Positions 60,091-64,000 of a stretch of 64,000 nucleotides of DNA are shown in pieces (the stretch's first letter is position 1; every line of letters starts with the position of its first letter). Source of the DNA: Podocnemis expansa (taxonomy: Eukaryota; Chordata; Testudines; Podocnemididae); NCBI GenBank assembly GCA_007922195.1, contig ML682005.1, forward strand, positions 28,750,744-28,814,743, read 5' to 3'. Below the pieces are notes generated by a model that saw only the letters and a list, made by a program, of their open reading frames with translations, searched no databases and was not told the DNA's origin. A program made the translations under genes and the position numbers.

Positions 60091-62117
60091 CATGATAAAT
60101 GCAGAATTATACAATTAAAAGTGATTGTGTAAATAGAAGCTGTTCTACCAAGTTGCAGTTCAGATTCAGTTTGCAACATTTTCTCCATGTTTTTGGTGCT
60201 AGATTATTCATCCTTTGTAATGAGGCTAGAATGTTTCATGGACTATTACACAGTGCTGGTTGAATAACCAAAAAAAATATTTTCTGGATTATTTCCTGAA
60301 TAAAGCACAAAGTGGCAAAACTGACCAAACAGTTTATTTCACAAGTAGTATTTGATCAGCTTGAATACTAAATACAACATCATAACAAAGTTTCTGTGCA
60401 ATATATGGAACAGATATTAAAGTGTCATAAATAAGATAGCTCTACTAAAGTAAGTGAAGCTACACTGATTCACAAGACCTGAGAATCCATTCCATAATCT
60501 CATTTTTAAAAAGTATACTTGGAAATAAGGGATGCTCTTGTCCAGTGACTCCAGGTGATAAAGATTAAATTTTGATAATACAGTGATAAATTAAAGTCCT
60601 GGTGGTATAAGCAACAAAGACAATGATTCCTTGCTATTGTAGTTTAATCCTTTCACTTATTCAATTCTTTTGTTATCAACTTGCTTTCTTAAATCTGTCT
60701 TTAGGGGATAGGAAATAATTTTTTCTTTTTCACTTTGGTGAGGTTTTCTTATTCTAGAATTAATTTCATATTTTAAAGTTCACCTGTATCCAAGCAGAAC
60801 AAAAACAATTTACAAATAGTAGAAGTCTAAACCTTTCAAAATGAGATCTATTTACTTGGGTATGTGCAGTCATTCATCCATACTGACTTCAGTATATCAG
60901 CATAAACTACACAGACAAGCTACTAATAAGTAACAGACAAATGCCAGTTTATGAAAGACTATTGCACCATGCTCTGTCTGCAAGAGTTTTATTCCTATAC
61001 TGGGTTATTTTGTCACTGTTTTAACATCATTTACTCATGACCCTTCCTATGCCTTTAGAAAACTGCAGCATTTCAAAAATTAGTCCAGATATTGTTAAAG
61101 CATCTGCTTTTCCATTGTGTCAATGTTTTTGTTTGTTTTCTTTCCTGATCTTTTGTACATTCTTAGTTCTAACATGAAGAATGCTTTAGCAATTCAGTGT
61201 TATTTATTGATCTGTTTAAGAAAACATGACCCATTTTAGCTGACTCAACTTCTGCTTTCTAAAAGAAATCTAGGAAGAGAGACCATGGAGCCCCACAAGA
61301 CTTTGGGGAATATAAAATTTAATGTAGGTAAGTTGATTCATTTCTATTTTTAACAATACATTATTGCTGATTGGTGCCTTAGCTCACACCTCTCCACATA
61401 CTATTAACTCTCACACAGTCCCTTACACACCATTATTTTCTTAGGGTAAATTTCAGACATTGGCAGAAGCAAACAGGAGTGAGAAAGAGGACCAACATAT
61501 GAGAGGGAAAGAGATCAGTGGAATGAAGGGAAGTAGCAGTGAATAGTGGGAAGAATGGGCCCAGAATGCAGAGGAAAGACACCAAGGGCAGGTGAGAAGA
61601 AAGGTAGACAACTGGAGTGAAACAGGAGAAGAGCCTGGGAAGGATGAACAAATAGATGGGAACTGAAGGAAAATGAGAGATGAGGGAGACCTAGAATGAA
61701 GTCATTTGGAAGGAAAAAAGAAGGCAAGGGGTCTGAAAATGGGTAAAATGGGAACTTGAAATGGAAAGGAGGAAGAGGAAGAAGGAAGGATTGCTTGCAT
61801 TCTACTGTGGGAATAGGGTACGGTTGCAAAGAAGGATTTTCTTTAACAAAACAAGATGGAAGGATCAGTTGTCAAGTTGAAATGTGGGGGTTCTAATTTT
61901 CATCTGAAATTATCAGTTTTCTGAAAACCTCAGCACTTTTCAGTCTTGGCTCATCAAGGCAAACTATCATTAGGATCTGTGCTTCATCTAAATTGAAGAT
62001 TTCACCATCAATTGCCCATTACCTTCACATTAACATGCTAAAAAAGCAAGAACAAGCTGTTTGTGACACCAGTTTACAGCACAGTAGCAGGAACTTTTCC
62101 AATGGTCTCATCTTTGA
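60091..62117. other. No gene seen; purine-rich tract
   Basis: 61450-61800 is strongly purine-rich on the plus strand (GGAAG, GAGAAAG phrases), which yields long pyrimidine-coded frames on the minus strand. Nothing else supported. Confidence 0.5.
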
Positions 62118-62609
62118 GGCTATGTCTATATTTACAATTTAGTTTGAATGAATGAGGATTAATTTGGACTAAATTAATGCATGACTATACTGGTTTTCAT
62201 TACTTCAGACTAAGGAATTCCCTAGTTAAAAGTAATGAACTCTTACTTCAAAGTTATAAGACCTCTCAACTTCAAAGTAAAGGTTAATTTGAGTTTATTA
62301 GCTTGAATTAAGCCAATGAAGCTGCATTAATTCGAACTAACCATTAGTTTAAATTAACACAATTTGATCTTCTTTGCCCCAGGGTGCCTTCCTCTTTCTA
62401 TGAACTGGGTGGGGGAATGGCCCACGCTTCCCATGGCAGATCCTTCTTAAATAAAACTAATAAGTCCTGACCATGGACATGCTAGTTTGATTTGAGTTTC
62501 TGGTCCATGTTAGTTCAAATTAACTTAGTTTGAATGAACCATTATTAGTTCAAATTAATTAATTTGAACTAAGTTGATTCAAACTAACTTCCTAAATGTA
62601 GACATAGCC
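62118..62609. mobile_element. Palindrome-array TIR element, TTAGTTTGAACTAA type
   Basis: Left end GGCTATGTCTATATTTAC, right end GTAGACATAGCC. The flanks TGA and TTA agree at 2 of 3. Sites 'ttagtttgaatgaa', 'ttaatttgaactaag', 'ttcgaactaaccatt'. Its centre has 'gccccagggtgccttcc' (62387 on) and 'taagtcctgaccatggaca' (62462 on), which match the modules in the elements at 31094 and 38584 although the palindrome version differs. Confidence 0.82.
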
Positions 62610-63291
62610 TTAGTTCCTCAGTGTGGCCTTTTATTCTACAATTTTTTAATCCCACCTGTGAAATTTTGCCTTTTCCTTTTCTTTTTAACCTGTTCTTCTT
62701 TTGTCTTTTCCTTTGCCTTTGTGACAGTTTTTCCTTTGTCTTTGATTAGCTCAGGTTACCAGGTAGGTCCATATAGGCTGCTACCTATAAATACAATGCT
62801 GCCCTCAAACAGTCATTACAGTTGTGTGTGCTATCTGTGCTGTATGTCTTCTTTTGGTAAGTAATTTTTTTAGCTTCTGTTGTACTTACTAATTAATATT
62901 TTCCAGTTTTCTAAACTTGAGTACTTCAGAGAATTTCATTGAAATTTGGTGTTTTTCACTTATAGCTGCACACTAGAAACCTTCTTTTCACTTATTTTTA
63001 TTTATTGTAATTATTAGTATTAATCTTCTAGTGCATATAAACCCAAGCCTATATGACAAATTTGTAAGATTTGACTGCCAAAATTTTAAATGTGGTATTT
63101 TAGTTATTTTTGAGCCATCATGAATTTTACCACTTTTCAGTTGTTAATTAATGCATATACGTTTTAATTTTTTAAATTTCATTTTAACGTTGTAGTTCAG
63201 CATTAGCTCATTTATGTTAAGTGAAAGATGATCAACTTACAAGCTTCATGATAGAAAGATCTTTAAAAATATCATGCCCAAGAATAATTTA
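62610..63291. other. No gene seen
   Basis: T-rich then AT-rich; the 96-codon frame at 62574-62864 is low-complexity. Confidence 0.5.
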
Positions 63292-63351
63292 CGAGTTCCA
63301 GAGGAATAGTCATGTTAGCCTGGTTCAGCAAAACAAACAAGGAGTCCTGTT
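63292..63351 (+). mobile_element. Cry-type SINE, 5' (tRNA-like) head only
   Basis: 'gagttccagaggaatagtc', 'gttagcctggttcagcaaaa' and 'caaacaaggagtcctgt' are the complement-strand counterparts of the head seen at 36654-36792. The body is missing; a 15-G run follows directly (63353-63367), which may mark a collapsed or misread joint. Confidence 0.65.
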
Positions 63352-63367
63352 CGGGGGGGGGGGGGGG

Positions 63368-64000
63368 CGGCAATTAGGGCTGATGGGGAGACTGGGGCCA
63401 TGAGCAAGGCAGCACTAGCAGCCTATAGGGGGCATTTTAGGGGTCTCCACAGTGTGCCTTAGCCTAGGGACCCCAATTTCCTAAGGTCACCTCTGAATGG
63501 TGGACTCCACATGTCAGGATGTGGTGGGGATGTAAGCAAAATCGTAGCTTGTGTTCTAGGCAGAATTTTAGTATACCCTAGCATTTGTTTTGCAGTTGTT
63601 TAAAATTAGAACTGGTCAAATATTTTCCAGTGTAAAACTGGATTTTCAAGTAAACTTCTCCATGAGATGATTTTTGCTTTCCACATAACATTTTGTCTGT
63701 TTGTTAGGAAGTTAAATCCCCAAACCATTCAATTTAAAGTTTTTAAGAAAGTCAAAATATTCCATTGAAAAAAGCCCTTATATTTTAGTATCTCTATTTA
63801 TAGGTACACAGCAATTTACAAATGTTATTTTAATGTATTTCAGGGATAAAAACTATATTATTAAAACATATTAATAAAGTTAAAATTGCATTTTCAATCC
63901 TTTGTTCTGTTGTAATTTGTTAAAGTTTCCCTCATTAGATAACCCTCCATTCTTTTGGTAGTTAATAGACATATTTTACTTGATATGTTGCTCATGCAGA
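63368..64000. other. No gene seen
   Basis: AT-rich to the window end; nothing supported. Confidence 0.5.

Noticed and set aside
61433..61829. Minus-strand Phe/Leu/Pro/Ser-rich frames
   Set aside because: They are the complement of a purine-rich tract.

Overview
The window reads as non-coding nuclear DNA of a reptile, most likely a turtle. The evidence is the repeat content. There are CR1 LINEs with the ATTCTATG-type 3' end, including a CR1 3' tail of the form common in turtles. There are tRNA-headed SINE pieces of the cryptodiran (Cry) kind, old MIR-like SINEs, and many hAT and other TIR elements. This assignment is from recall of repeat families; the species cannot be fixed from the sequence. 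I found no intact host gene, tRNA, rRNA or CRISPR. The long reading frames are retrotransposon ORFs or are created by GC-rich repeats. A 400-N assembly gap lies at 27216-27615.

Layout. 0.3-5.4 kb: one old, nearly full-length CR1 (+), split by three hAT MITEs and by about 1.5 kb of another dispersed repeat. 5.5-10.9 kb: a pile of palindrome-rich TIR elements, a minus-strand CR1 tail and a long dispersed repeat (copy 2 of 3). 11.9-12.4 kb: a minus-strand promoter-like block with a short acidic ORF. 13-21 kb: mostly AT-rich unique-looking DNA with scattered MITEs and SINEs. 21.5-24.1 kb: an unrecognised cysteine-rich near-open frame (-), an unclassified repeat, and a decayed SGNH-hydrolase-like ORF of the type carried by Ngaro/DIRS-like retroelements. 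25.9-29 kb: old CR1, two TIR elements cut by the gap, and a 146-bp direct repeat pair. 31-32 kb: two nested TIR elements. 38.6-43.3 kb: a TIR element with an inverted minisatellite core, interrupted by a young CR1 with a nearly readable ORF2. 44-56.5 kb: further TIR elements, hAT MITEs, repeat copy 3 and a CR1 tail. 56.9-60.1 kb: a second long CR1 (-), with 999 codons in a single frame and five stops. 60-64 kb: mostly unique-looking, with one more TIR element and a SINE head.

The most interesting structure is a set of at least 13 TIR elements (12 to 14 depending on how fragments are counted). They share GGCTATGTCTACAC-like ends and are flanked in eight cases by a perfect 3-bp duplication of varying sequence. 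Their interiors are arrays of short palindromes with an NTCGAN core. Within one element most sites carry the same version (TTCGAA with one of several flanks, ATCGAT, or GTCGAC), although other internal modules align between elements of different versions. Nesting shows the TTATTTCGAAATAA version is younger than the TTAGTTTGAACTAA and GTCGAC versions. These may be non-autonomous transposons whose repeated internal sites, perhaps transposase-binding sites, changed together; this is inference.
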